DNA of 64,000 nucleotides from JALORV01 sp963780715 (GTDB lineage Bacteria; Pseudomonadota; Gammaproteobacteria; Burkholderiales; Burkholderiaceae_F): positions 62,001 to 126,000 of the forward strand of contig CAWADK010000024.1 in NCBI GenBank assembly GCA_963780715.1. The letters run 5' to 3'. Below, one piece after another: positions 26,309 to 36,238 of this stretch. The notes under the pieces were generated by a model. That model saw only the letters and a list, made by a program, of their open reading frames with translations, searched no databases and was not told the origin of the DNA. Each line of letters opens with the position of its first letter. Within the stretch, counting starts at the first letter, position 1. Made by a program: the position numbers and the translations under genes.

Positions 26309-26497
26309 ATGGCACGCAATCGCAGTGGTCAACTGACTGTCCTGGGAGAGTGGGCCCGCCACCTGCGCCCCGTCTTGCGCCGCAAGTTCTGGAAGGGCGA
26401 GCGCCAAGCGGAGCGGGTCCACTTGCTGGAGGAAGCGGCGCAAGTCCAAGCTCCCGTCGAGAGCGAAAAGGCGGTTCGGCCAGAGCCGAAGTCCTGA
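26309..26497 (+). CDS. Small basic protein of unknown function
   Basis: 62 residues, no signal peptide, rich in Arg, Lys and Glu. It starts 24 bp after the preceding gene with a modest ribosome binding site (GAAGG). The segment LGEWARHLRPVLRRKFW looks like an amphipathic helix. No family recognised; the close spacing is the main support. Confidence 0.45.
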   Translation: MARNRSGQLTVLGEWARHLRPVLRRKFWKGERQAERVHLLEEAAQVQAPVESEKAVRPEPKS

Positions 26498-26698
26498 GAC
26501 GGGAGACCGCACGATGGCTGCTACCTTCGCGACTTCGCTCGAATGTTCCCAGTCGCCAAAGTGTCGAAGCGCGCATGGATGCTCGGGGCGTGGCGTAGGC
26601 AGCCGAACCTAACAGCTTGAGTGCGGAGAGAGTTCAGAGCACGGGCAACTTGCGCGATGTGATCGGAAAGACTTGACGAACGCGGTGGAGGTGGGGCT

Positions 26699-27792
26699 GT
26701 GAACAAGAACAACCGAATGCGTGTCGAGTGGCTGTTGTTGGCGCTGTTGGCTCCCTGCGCGATGGCGCAGACACCTGAAGCAGACCGGCAGCGCGAGTAC
26801 TACCGCCAACTGGATCAGCAGCGAGAGGAGCAGCAGCGCCGGGCGCAAGAGGAAATGCAACGGCAACAAAGGTCGGCAGAAGATGCGAGGAAGCGCCAGC
26901 AGACGTGGACGCCGAAACGACGAAGAACATCGAGGATCACCGCAAGCGGCAGTCGCAAGCGGCGCCGGGCAGCCAGAGCAGTCCCGACACGAGGGCCCCG
27001 CGGCGAAAGCTGCCCGCTGAACGCAATGTGCTGCTGGGTAGCTGGCGCGTTGAAAGTGGCGGCCAGGGGGGCGCCGGAGCAAACGGGACCGGACAGGGCA
27101 CGGGCCGATCGTAATGCCATGGCCCGCGAGCTGTGACGACGTTTTCGAATCCTGCGTCCTGAGTTCGGGAAGGGAATTACCTTTGCGCGTCAACCACTCG
27201 ATCCAAGCGGTCGACGGCAGCGTATTTCAGGGTCCGTTGACTATCGCAGGCCCCAAGAGCAAGTCATTTTGGCCATAACCCAGAGTCCTGGAAGACATTG
27301 CCCTTCGAGATCGAAAGCCCGAATCGCATCGTGTGGGGGCGATTCGGCTGCACGCTCGTGCGGGTCGGTGCGCCTGCCGCCAAGCCGCGGCGAATGCAAG
27401 GACGCGGCGGGCAACGCGCGCACCGGGGCGGTCGGCCCATCGGTGCCGACGGCGTCGACCATCCAGTACGGGTCGTACGTATGCGGCAACGAGCGCGTCG
27501 AGGTCTTCTACTGCCGCAACGACCGCGGCCAACCGGTTCCGGAGATCGACAATTCGTGTGCTGTCGAGTATCCGGATCGGCCGCGCCGCAACCCATCCTT
27601 TCCCGTGTCCGCTGCCGTGCTGAAGTCCGACCTGGTGAAGCAGCTAGCCACCTGCAAGCTCTCCGAGTTGCACCTGCCGGGCTTGCAGATGGCATGAAAA
27701 CGCGCCGCGTAGACATTGCAGCGCGCGTCAACGCTTGCGAGGCCGGGGGCATTCGCTACGACGCAGACGACAAGCCGGTCTTCGTGCGGTAG
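26699..27792 (+). pseudogene. Frame-broken gene for an exported Gln/Arg-rich protein
   Basis: A GTG at 26699 (or an ATG a few codons on) opens a signal peptide (LLLALLAPCAMAQ) followed by a Gln/Glu/Arg-rich coiled segment. The frame then changes near 26,905 into a part with ERNVLLGSWRVE, then again near 27,120. Further pieces include EIESPNRIVWGRFGCTLVRVG and YVCGNERVEVFYCRNDRG in different frames, and a last piece reading to a stop at 27792. A further tail, LVLQDMPERNLLLEAYAKK, ends at 27990. Together they suggest one or two exported proteins with several indels. No function is recognised. Confidence 0.45.
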
Positions 27793-28016
27793 CGGCGACG
27801 CGAAGATGCAGGCCCGCCTCGGTCTGTCGCCCGGAGCCGGAACGCGAGCGCAGCCGGAGTGTCGCGCTTCCACTCGCTGCCACCGCCGCAGTCGCCCGGT
27901 CGGCTGCAGGCCGACACCTCGCTGGGACGGCTGGTGCTGCAGGACATGCCGGAGCGCAACCTGCTGCTGGAGGCGTACGCGAAGAAGTAAGTGGCACACG
28001 CGGGTAGCATCGCCGC

Positions 28017-28865
28017 ATGCGCATCGGCATCGATCTCGGCGGAACCAAGATCGAAGGCATCGCGCTGGATGACTCCGGCGCGATGCTCGTGCGCCGGCGC
28101 GTGCCCACGCCACAGGGCGACAATCGCGCCACCGTCGAAACAGTGGCTTCGCTGTACTGCGATCGAAGCCGAAGCCGGTCGGCAAGGCACCGTCGGCGTC
28201 GGGATGCCGGGCGCGCTGTCGAGCCTCAGCGGACGCGTGAAGAACTCCAACTCGATCTGCCTGATCGGCCAGCCGTTGCAGGGCGACCTGAAGCGGCGCT
28301 CTCACGGGAGGTCCGCCTCGCCAATCGACGCCAACTGCTTCGCACTGTCCGAGGCGATCGACGCCGCCGGACGCGGTGTGCGCGTCGTGTTCGGCGTGAT
28401 CCTCGGCACTGGCGTCGGCGGCGGTATCGTCGTCGAGCCAGGGCGCTGGAAGGCCCGAATGCGATCGCCGGCGAGTGGGGCCATAACCCGCTGCCGCTGC
28501 CGAGTACGAGCGATGACCAGCCGCTGCGTCCGTGCTACTGCGGCCGCGCCGGCTGCATCGAGACCTATCTCAGCGGCCCCGCGCTCGAGCGCGAATATGC
28601 TGCCGTGGGAGAGCTTGCCTGGGTCCGTTACGAGGCGCGGCTGGCCCGATCGCTGGCCGGGGTCATCAACCTGCTCGATCCGGACGTCATCGTGCTCGGC
28701 GGCGGTGTGTCGAACGTGGCCCGCCTGTATGCGAGTGTGCCTCGGCTATGGGCCGCGCACGTCTTCTCGGACCACGTGGCCACGCGGCTGGAAAAGCCGA
28801 CGCATGGCGATTCGAGCGGCGTGCGCGGCGCCGCCTGGCTCTGGGGCGGGCCGCCTTCGCGCTAG
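28017..28865 (+). pseudogene. ROK-family sugar kinase, two frame changes
   Basis: The start reads MRIGIDLGGTKIEGIALD, the ROK phosphate-binding motif. The frame changes near 28,160, continues as GTVGVGMPGALS and GVILGTGVGGGIVVEPG, then returns near 28,450 to EWGHNPLPLP and the zinc-binding motif CYCGRAGCIETYLSG. The C-terminus DPDVIVLGGGVSN is typical. Restored length is about 283 residues, normal for fructokinase, Mak or NagK-like enzymes that phosphorylate free sugars with ATP. The conserved pieces suggest assembly errors rather than decay. The exact sugar cannot be told from the sequence. Confidence 0.7.
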
Positions 28866-28890
28866 AGCCGGGCGCTTACGGGCTCGATCC

Positions 28891-29313
28891 TCAGAGCCGC
28901 ATCAGCTCCGCGCGCGCGTCGTTCATCAGGTTGTTGTTCCAGTTGACGTAGTTCCGGTGAATCGTGCGCTTGCCGGCTTCGTCCCTGAAGTCCAGGTTGA
29001 TGCTGTCCTTGTACGTCAACGAGTACTTGCCCGGCCCATAGGTCAGTTCCATCACCAGCGTGTGCGTGCGCACGAGCACCGTGAAGATCATCTTGTCCGG
29101 TCCAGCCTCGGTGAAGGTCCAGCCCCGCCGCGCGCCGCCGACCATGAAGGCACGCTTGATCTCCTCGGCGGTGGCCGGCTTGCCGGAGCCCGGTGACCGC
29201 GGCGACGTCCTTCCATTCGATCAGGTCGACCGCCGCCAGCGCGGTCGTCGGCACCCAGGCCGCCAGTGCAAGCGCCAAGCGCCAAGAACCCAATTGCGGA
29301 TTGCCTGTGTCAT
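28891..29313 (-). pseudogene. Small exported protein, two frame changes
   Basis: The ATG at 29313, preceded by a purine-rich GGAGAGGG, opens a signal peptide that, read across one frame change, runs ALALAAWVPTTALAA. The frame changes near 29,275 and again near 29,180, then continues as GWTFTEAGPDKMIFTV to the stop at 28891. The restored protein is about 140 residues with a beta-rich mature part. It converges with the ROK gene. No family recognised. Confidence 0.5.
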
Positions 29314-29482
29314 TTCCCTCTCCTCTGCGTCTGCGTGGTTCTGACGCGACTCCCTGTGAGCGGACCGTCCGGTCCGGTCAACAATCCCGAAATTCTGAGC
29401 GACTCCGGCGGATTCCCGGCCTGCACTGCGTGCCACCATCGACCCTGTTCGCTGCAAGGGCGATGTGTAAACTTGCTCGCCA

Positions 29483-29761
29483 ATGACGCTTTCCCGTTTG
29501 ACGCAGGACATGCAAACACTCGAACTGTTGCGCCAGTACCTCCAGAAGAAGGCATCGATCGACCCGGCCAAGGTCACGCCGGAGGCGCGGCTGGAGGACA
29601 TCGGCGTCGACTCCCTGATCCTCATCGATCTGATGTTCGAACTCGAAGAGTCGCTGAACGTCCGCGTGCCGGACATGGACATGGACAGCCGGCCGACGAC
29701 CGTCGCCGAACTCATCGATCTGTTCGACGCTCTCTCGGCTCCCCAGGCAAAGATCGCATGA
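29483..29761 (+). CDS. Acyl carrier protein of the aryl polyene locus
   Basis: 92 residues with the phosphopantetheine site GVDSLILIDLM (Ser about 50) and the four-helix ACP pattern. It carries the growing acyl chain as a thioester. An ATG at 29510 would give a shorter N-terminus. Its stop overlaps the ketosynthase start (ATGA), which ties it to the polyene operon. A second ACP lies at 45717-46013, and two ACPs are usual for aryl polyene clusters. Confidence 0.85.
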   Translation: MTLSRLTQDMQTLELLRQYLQKKASIDPAKVTPEARLEDIGVDSLILIDLMFELEESLNVRVPDMDMDSRPTTVAELIDLFDALSAPQAKIA

Positions 29762-31014
29762 CCCGGCACCGCGTTGCGGTGACGGGGCTCGGACTCATCG
29801 GTCCGTTCGGTTCGGATCCCGGGGCTTCGTTCGACCGCCTGATGACCGGCGAATCCGCGATTCGCCCCTACGTCCCCGAGCCTTCGATCCTCAAGACGCC
29901 GGTGCCCGCGGTGGTCTGCGATCGGTTCGACGCGGAGGCGGCGCTCGGCCGCACGACGGCCTTCATGACGGACCGCTATGCGCAGTTCGGCATCGCGGCG
30001 GCCCTGGACGCGTGGCAGGACGCCGGCCTGCCACTCGGCTCCCCGCCCGAGGAACGGGTCCGCGGTGCGGTGTGCTGGGGCACGGGCCTCGGCGGCACGC
30101 GTGCAGTCGAACTGGCCTATTTCGACGTGCTGCAGAAGGGGCGTACTCGCGCCTCGCCGCTGCTGATCGTCATGGGCATGCACAACGCGGCGGCCGCGCA
30201 CATCGCGATGCGCCTCGGCCTCGGCGGGGCAGCGACGACGACCTCGGTGGCGTGCGCGTCGTCCGCCATCGCGCTCGGTGAAGCGCTCCGTCTGATTCGC
30301 CATGGCGAAGCGGATATCGTCGTGGCCGGTGGCTCGGAAGCACCGCTGACGGCGGGCATGCTGCTGGCGTGGGATGCGATGCGGGTCCTCGCGCGCGGCG
30401 AAGGCGAAGCGGCGCGCTCCGCCTGCCGGCCGTTTTCCGCCGACCGTGCCGGCCTCGTGCTGGGCGAGGGTGGCGCGGCGCTGGTGCTGGAACCGTACGA
30501 GCGCGCCGAGCAGCGCGGCGCCCGGATCTACGCGGAGCTGGCCGGCTATGGCGCAAGCTGCGACCATCATCATCTCGCGCAGCCGCTGGCCGCCGGCCAG
30601 AGGCGCGCGCTGCGCGCGGCACTGGACGATGCCGGACTCGCCACTGACGAACTGGACTACGTGAACTCGCACGGAACGGGCACGGTCGAGGGTGACCCGG
30701 TCGAGATCGACGCGCTGCGGCAAGTGTTCGGCCCGCGCGCCGAGGCGGTCGCGGTCAGCTCGACCAAATCGATGCTGGGCCACATGCTGGGCGCCACCGG
30801 CGCCGTGGAGGCGCTGATCACGGTGCTGGCGCTGGCGCGACAGCAGGTTCCCCCGACGGCCCATCTACGCAAGGTCGATCCGGCCTGCGATGGAGTGCGC
30901 CACGTGGCCGGCGTCGGACAGGACCTGCCGCTGCGCGCGGCCCTGTCCAGTTCGTTCGCCTTCGGTGGCTCCAATGCGGTCCTCGCGTTCCGGCGTCACG
31001 TTGCCACGCATTAG
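29758..31014 (+). CDS. Beta-ketoacyl-ACP synthase (FabF-like)
   Basis: 418 residues with the full Cys-His-His triad: Cys about 166 (SVACASS), His about 305 (NSHGTGT) and His about 342 (MLGHMLGA). It condenses malonyl-ACP with an acyl primer. It overlaps the ACP by 4 bp. In aryl polyene loci one ketosynthase of this type extends the chain; the other is encoded at 37493-38662. The frame is intact. Confidence 0.92.
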   Translation: MTRHRVAVTGLGLIGPFGSDPGASFDRLMTGESAIRPYVPEPSILKTPVPAVVCDRFDAEAALGRTTAFMTDRYAQFGIAAALDAWQDAGLPLGSPPEERVRGAVCWGTGLGGTRAVELAYFDVLQKGRTRASPLLIVMGMHNAAAAHIAMRLGLGGAATTTSVACASSAIALGEALRLIRHGEADIVVAGGSEAPLTAGMLLAWDAMRVLARGEGEAARSACRPFSADRAGLVLGEGGAALVLEPYERAEQRGARIYAELAGYGASCDHHHLAQPLAAGQRRALRAALDDAGLATDELDYVNSHGTGTVEGDPVEIDALRQVFGPRAEAVAVSSTKSMLGHMLGATGAVEALITVLALARQQVPPTAHLRKVDPACDGVRHVAGVGQDLPLRAALSSSFAFGGSNAVLAFRRHVATH

Positions 31015-31043
31015 TGCCACGCTTCCCACGGCAGCCACACCCG

Positions 31044-32106
31044 ATGCAAGTCCAGCCGATCGAACCCCTGATGCTGCCGCTCGACAACGGCGCGGCACCG
31101 GCGAGTGACGCCGGTCGCTGGCTGGGCGGGGCGGCCTACGGCCAGCGTGCACTCGTCGGCCCGCAACTGGCGCGGCGCATCGGCGCGAGTGCCGCATCGG
31201 CCTGCGCCGTCGTGGACATGGTGCCGCTCTCGGCGGCCAACGGCTTCGCCGAGCTCTGGCGTGTCGTGGGCGACCAGCCGTTGACGCAGGGCCGCTTCGG
31301 CCCGAACGATGAAATCACGTGGTCCGCGGATTCGTCCCTGCTGTTTGCACACCTGACGCTCGACGAGCAGTCTTTCGGCGACGGCACGCATTGCCGGCTG
31401 GAGCCTGCGGCGCACGCCGCCTACAGAGGCCTCTTCGCCCTGCTGCGGCACACCGGATTCGTGCACCCGATCCGTTTCTGGAATTACCTGCCGCGCATCA
31501 ATGTCGATGAAGACGGTCTCGAGCGCTATCGCCACTTCAACCTCGGGCGCCATGCCGCGTTCCTCGAGGCCGAGAGGCGTCCCGATGCGGCGCCGCCGGC
31601 GGCCTGTGCGCTCGGGTGCAGCGGCACCGCGATGACGGTCATGGTGCTGGCCGGGCGCGAAGCGCCGACGGCGATCGAAAATCCGCGGCAGGTCAGCGCG
31701 TACAAGTACCCGCCGCAGTACGGTCCTCTGCCTCCGACATTCTCCCGTGCGGCGCTGTACCGCAACGGCACCTGTGCGCTGCTGACGGTGTCCGGCACCG
31801 CGAGCATCGTCGGGCACGAGACGGTTCACATCGGCGATGTCGCCGCGCAGGTCGACGAGTCGCTGCGGAATGTGCAGGCGGTGGTCGATGCGGCCAACCT
31901 GGCAGCGGGGCAGCCGCTCTTCAGCGTCGACGGCCTGAAGTTGAAGGCTTATGTGCGCAACGCGGCCGATGCCGACGTCGTACGGCGACAGTTGCAGCTG
32001 CGCCTGCCCGCGCACGCCGGTGCCACTGGTGCGGGCCGACATCTGCCGTGCCAACCTGCTGTTCGAGATCGAAGCGGCGGGCAGCGCAATGCTGCGGCCA
32101 ACCTGA
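31044..32106 (+). CDS. Chorismatase, XanB2/FkbO-type (hydroxybenzoate synthase), C-terminal frame change
   Basis: About 354 codons from the ATG at 31044. Conserved segments of the chorismatase family are plain: RFWNYLPRIN, YRHFNLGRHAAFL, ENPRQVSAYKYPPQYGP and SGTASIVGHETVHIGD. XanB2 converts chorismate to 3- and 4-hydroxybenzoate, and 3-hydroxybenzoate starts xanthomonadin pigment synthesis. After the LRLPAHA segment near 32,020 the frame changes; the other frame reads VPLVRADICRANLLFEIEAAG and stops at 32106, the expected C-terminus. This gene ties the locus to a xanthomonadin-type aryl polyene. A GTG start at 31014 is an alternative. Confidence 0.85.
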
Positions 32107-32183
32107 TGCACTGCGCCGTGCATTGCGAAGGCCTGCGCGCACTTTTCGCTGGAGCGACTTGCGCCGGCCGTTGGCGCTGAACG

Positions 32184-32984
32184 ATGGCCGAGCCGGACCG
32201 GGCGACCGCCCCGCTCATGAGCCTGCCTGAACGCATCAAGACGCAGATCCTGCTCTTCTGGTGCGTCGGCCTGCTCGGCCTGGGCACGTTCCTCTGGACG
32301 CCTATCGCGATGCTGCTGCGGCTCGTGCTTCCGCGCACGCTCGGGCATCGCATTGGCCGCGACGTCGCCCGTCGCTTCTTCGTGTTCTACCTGGCGAACC
32401 TGCGAGCCACGGGCTATGTCCACATCGAGCTCGACGAACTGGCACCGGTACTGAACCAGCGCGGCATCATCATCGCCGCCAACCACCCGTGCCTGCTCGA
32501 TGCACTGATGCTGCTGTCGCGCCTGCCCGACGGCGTGCCGCTGATGAAGGCGGAACTCGAGCGCAGCGTGTTCTGGGGCGCGCCGGCGCACCTCGCGGGC
32601 TACATCAGCAACCGCAATATCATGGACGCGGTGCGGGTCGCCCGCGACCGGATCGCCGAAGGCGCACAGCTGCTGATCTTTCCCGAAGGGACGCGGACCC
32701 ACCCGTGGCCGCTGGGGCCGTTGCGGGGCGCCGTCGCGATCATCGCGCAACGCGCACAGGCGCCGGTGCAGACCGTGATCATTGAAACCAACACGCTGTT
32801 TCTTTCGAAGGGCTGGCCCCTGTTGCGCATGCCGCCGCTGCCGCTGCACTACCGCGTACGCCTCGGCCGCCGCTTCGAGCCGCCGACCGATGCCTCACGC
32901 TTCATGGTCGAGCTGCGCGAACACTTCGAGCAGGAGCTGGCGCGCGCCGAGCTGCGACCGCCCGCCGGTGAGCGAGCCAAATGA
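32184..32984 (+). CDS. PlsC-like acyltransferase
   Basis: 266 residues with an N-terminal membrane helix (LLFWCVGLLGLGTFLW). The catalytic motif NHPCLLDA (NHx4D form) and the motif FPEGTRT are both present. Enzymes of this group transfer an acyl chain to a glycerol- or sugar-type acceptor at the inner membrane. In the aryl polyene context it probably attaches the polyene acyl group to its lipid anchor. It overlaps the glycosyltransferase start by 4 bp. Confidence 0.88.
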   Translation: MAEPDRATAPLMSLPERIKTQILLFWCVGLLGLGTFLWTPIAMLLRLVLPRTLGHRIGRDVARRFFVFYLANLRATGYVHIELDELAPVLNQRGIIIAANHPCLLDALMLLSRLPDGVPLMKAELERSVFWGAPAHLAGYISNRNIMDAVRVARDRIAEGAQLLIFPEGTRTHPWPLGPLRGAVAIIAQRAQAPVQTVIIETNTLFLSKGWPLLRMPPLPLHYRVRLGRRFEPPTDASRFMVELREHFEQELARAELRPPAGERAK

Positions 32985-33760
32985 GCGCGACACCGTCGAG
33001 CAGCCACCTGGTGCTGATTCCCAGCTACAACAGCGGCGCGCTGGTGCTGCGCACGGTGCGCGATGCACTGGCGCAGTGGGCGCCGGTCTGGGTCGTCGTC
33101 GACGGCAGCACCGACGGGACGAGCGCACAGCTGCAGGCGCTCGCCGCGACCGAGCCGAACCTTCGGGTCCTGGTGCTCCCGGTCAACCGCGGCAAGGGCG
33201 CGGCCGTGCTGCACGGCTTGCAGGAAGCGCGACGCCTGGGCTACACGCATGCGTTGACGATGGACGCCGACGGCCAGCATCCGGCCAGTCACATCGGTGA
33301 GTTCATGGCGGCGTCGCTGCGCGCCCCGAAGGCGATGGTGCTTGGCGTGCCGCAGTTCGATGCCAGTGCTCCGGCGCTGCGCCGCCGCGGCCGTCGCATC
33401 TCGAACTGGTGGGCCAACCTGGAGACACTCGGGGCGGGCGTGCGCGATTCGCTGTTCGGTTTCCGCGTCTACCCGATCGCACCGCTGATCGATGTCATGC
33501 AGTCGCGCCACTTCATGCGCCGCTTCGACTTCGATCCCGAAGCGGCCGTACGCCTGGTCTGGGCCGGCGTGCCGCCGCTCAACCTGCCGGCGCCGGTGCG
33601 CTACCTCACCCCGGCGGAAGGCGGCGTCTCGCACTTCAACTACCTGCGCGACAACGTGCTGCTGACCGGCATGCATGTGCGGCTGATGGTCGAGTTCGTG
33701 CTGCGCCTGCCGCAGTTGCTGCTGCGGCGTCGCCAACCCCTGAACGTCAAACCCGAATGA
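32981..33760 (+). CDS. Family 2 glycosyltransferase
   Basis: 259 residues with the GT-A fold pattern: VLIPSYNSGALV, the metal-binding segment TMDADGQHP (about 85-93) and a C-terminal helix. It resembles dolichol-phosphate-mannose synthase-type GT2 enzymes that use nucleotide sugars. It has no clear membrane segment. Genes on both sides overlap by 4 bp, so it belongs to the polyene operon and may glycosylate the lipid anchor. Confidence 0.88.
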   Translation: MSATPSSSHLVLIPSYNSGALVLRTVRDALAQWAPVWVVVDGSTDGTSAQLQALAATEPNLRVLVLPVNRGKGAAVLHGLQEARRLGYTHALTMDADGQHPASHIGEFMAASLRAPKAMVLGVPQFDASAPALRRRGRRISNWWANLETLGAGVRDSLFGFRVYPIAPLIDVMQSRHFMRRFDFDPEAAVRLVWAGVPPLNLPAPVRYLTPAEGGVSHFNYLRDNVLLTGMHVRLMVEFVLRLPQLLLRRRQPLNVKPE

Positions 33761-34536
33761 GTCCAACGACGCCGACCGATGACGTGGTGCACGCTCCGCA
33801 CCGACCCTTGACCGACTACTACCCGGACGAGTCGGCGCGTGCCGGCTTCGTGCGCGGCATGTTCGATCGCACGGCGGGCACCTATGACCGCATCGAACGC
33901 ATCCTCGCGTTCGGCAGCGGCGTCTGGTACCGCGGGCAGGCGCTGCGCCGCGCCGGGCTCGCCGAAGGCCAGCGCATCGTCGACGTCGGCATCGGCACCG
34001 GGCTGGTCGCGCGCGAGGCGGTGAAGATCATCGGCGCTCCCGGACTGCTCGTCGGTGTCGACCCGAGCCCCGGCATGCTCGAACACGCGCGGGCCGCATT
34101 GCCCGCCGAGGTGCAGCTGGTCGAAGGGTCGGCCGAAGCGATTCCGTTTCCCGACGCCAGCTTCGACTTCCTGTCGATGGGCTACGCGCTGCGCCACATC
34201 AGCGACCTGGCGGCGGCGTTCCGTGAGTTCCATCGCGTGCTGAAGCCGGGCGGCCGGCTCTGCCTGCTGGAGATCACGAAACCGGAAACGGCGGTCGGCC
34301 GGGCGCTGCTCAAGGTCTACATGCGCGGCATCGTGCCGACGCTGGCGCGGCTGGTCGGCGCTGGCGGCGACACCGTGAAGCTGTGGCGCTACTACTGGGA
34401 CACGATCGAAGCCTGCGCGCCGCCGGAGCACGTCGTCGCCACGCTGCGCGCCGCGGGATTCGACGACGCGCGCCGCTATATCGACCAGCGACCGATGCCG
34501 ATCTTCGCCGAGTTCCAGGCGCGCAAACCGGGCTGA
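33757..34536 (+). CDS. UbiE-like class I SAM methyltransferase
   Basis: 259 residues. The SAM-binding motif VDVGIGTGLVA and the later acidic residue in VGVDPSPGM are clear. The flanking pattern (AGTYDRIERILAFGSG, YALRHISDL, LKPGGRLCLLEI) is that of UbiE/COQ5 relatives. It overlaps the glycosyltransferase by 4 bp. An O- or C-methylation of the aryl head is the likely role; the substrate is inferred from context. It is the last gene of the plus-strand polyene arm. Confidence 0.85.
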   Translation: MSPTTPTDDVVHAPHRPLTDYYPDESARAGFVRGMFDRTAGTYDRIERILAFGSGVWYRGQALRRAGLAEGQRIVDVGIGTGLVAREAVKIIGAPGLLVGVDPSPGMLEHARAALPAEVQLVEGSAEAIPFPDASFDFLSMGYALRHISDLAAAFREFHRVLKPGGRLCLLEITKPETAVGRALLKVYMRGIVPTLARLVGAGGDTVKLWRYYWDTIEACAPPEHVVATLRAAGFDDARRYIDQRPMPIFAEFQARKPG

Positions 34537-34770
34537 GCGGACAGCCGGCCCTCCGCAGCGCATTGGGCCGGCAGCGTCGCGTCGTGCGGGTCGCGTTCCT
34601 GCACCGGTCTCATGCGCGCGAGTTGACCCCTGTCAACGACGAAGACGGGATGCTGACCAGTATGAAACGGCGTGGGCCTTTCGTGCGGCCACGCGCTGCA
34701 GTCCGGCGACCTGAAGCCGGCCGTCCTGAATTCATCTTCCAGACACCAGTAGCAAGAAAGAGGCATGCCA

Positions 34771-35454
34771 ATGAACGCAAGGAAATGCGTAGCGATTTCC
34801 GCCTTCGCTTTTGTCGGTCTGTTCTCGGGCTGCGCGACGACGACTTCGACGGTCGACGTGCAGTCTGCCCAGCGCCGGTCGCCCAGGCGCCAGCGCTCAG
34901 GCGCCGGCCGTGGCGGCAAAGGGGTTCGCCAAGATCATCGAAGTGAGGGACCTCCGGCGTTTCGAGGCGGCGCCCAAGGATCCTTCGACGCCGTCGCTTG
35001 AGAATGCACAGGAGCTGAAGAACGCTGCGATCACGTCGCGGGCCATCGCGCGCAAGCGCGGCGGCTACGGCATGGCCTTCGCCAATGTCCTGCTGCCGGA
35101 AGGCCGGACGGTCGAACTCGTGGTGCGCGAAGCGGTGGCGAAGGCGCTGATCGAGCAGGGCTACGAAGTTGTCGACGCAAAGTCCCCGCAGTACGAGAAG
35201 GCCCTGCCGATGCAGGTCGACATCGACCAGTTCTGGGCGTGGTTCACGCCGGGGTTCTGGCAGGTCACGGTCGAGTTTCGCGGTCTCCTGATGGTGAAGG
35301 CAGAAGGCCTCACCGGTCGGAAGGAGACATCGTCCGCGGCAGCGCGGAGGTCAAGGGCATGGCGGTGACCGATTCCGAATGGAACGAGGTCGTCGTCAAC
35401 GGCGTCAATGACCTGACGAAGAACCTGAAGGCGGTAATCAAGCCCGCCAAGTGA
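34771..35454 (+). CDS. YajG-like lipoprotein (two frame changes)
   Basis: The ATG at 34771 has a good AGAGG site 7 bp upstream and opens a lipoprotein signal with lipobox FSGC. The frame changes near 34,880 and again near 35,335. The restored protein, about 225 residues, has GFAKIIEVRDLRRFEAAPKDP, VLLPEGRTVELVVREAVAKAL and a C-terminal LTKNLKAVIKPAK, similar to YajG-type outer-membrane lipoproteins of unknown function. A degenerate tandem copy follows. It separates the two polyene arms and shows no direct link to that pathway. Confidence 0.6.
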
Positions 35455-35531
35455 ATCGGCCGATCAACCGATCAACGCGCGGATCAGTCAGGCGGCGCGC
35501 CTTGCGCAGCGTGATGCACGGCGGGGTGTCT

Positions 35532-36214
35532 ATGACACAAGAGGTTGGACCACACTCTCGGCAGTGGTTCTGGCTGGCTGTTCCGGGGTGCACGACGCCC
35601 CTCACGTTCGACGTGCAACCGACGCAGACGCCGCCCGCATCGGCGAAGGGATTCGTCAAGATCGCGGAGGTGAGGGACAACCGGCGGTTCGAGGTCGCGC
35701 CCAAGGACCCGCACATACCGTCGTTGCAGAACCCCGGGGAGTTGAGCAGCGGTGCGATCACGTCCCGCGCGATCGGACGTCAACGCGATCAGCTACGGCA
35801 AAGCCGTGAGCAACGTGCTTCTTCCGGACGGCCGGACGGTCGAGCTGGTTGTCCGTGAAGCGGTGACCAAGGCTCTGGCCGAGCTGCGGCTACGCAGTTG
35901 TTGACGCAAGGTCACCGCAGTTCGACGAAGAGCACTGCCGATGCCGGTCGACATCGAACAGTTCTGGACGTGGTTACGCCTCGGCCTCCAATCCTGAGGG
36001 GTGGTTCGGTCGAGTTCCGAGTTGTCCTCGCGCTGAAGGCAGAAGCGCTGACTGGGCGGAAAGAGGTCATCGCCAGTGGCTATGCAATCGGCAAAGATGT
36101 GGCGCCGCTGAATCCGGACTCCCGTCGACGGCATCTGAGTGGCGGGATGTCGTTGTGGCAGGAATCGACGACCTGGTCACGAATTTGAAGGCGATGATCA
36201 GACCCTCCGACTGA
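35532..36214 (+). pseudogene. Degenerate tandem copy of the YajG-like lipoprotein
   Basis: Reads GFVKIAEVRDNRRFEVAPKDP, then in other frames SNVLLPDGRTVELVVREAV, MPVDIEQFWTWL and a tail ending at 36214, each close to the matching part of the previous gene. It has several frame changes and in-frame stops, and no clean lipobox. Unlike other broken genes here, pieces carry stop codons as well, so this copy is probably a true pseudogene. It is a tandem duplicate. Confidence 0.6.
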
Positions 36215-36238
36215 CATTGGTCACCCGATCGCCGGCGT

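Noticed and set aside
26515..26613. 32-codon Cys-containing plus-strand frame
   Set aside because: A moderate ribosome binding site exists but no motif or conservation can be shown, and the region is indel-prone.
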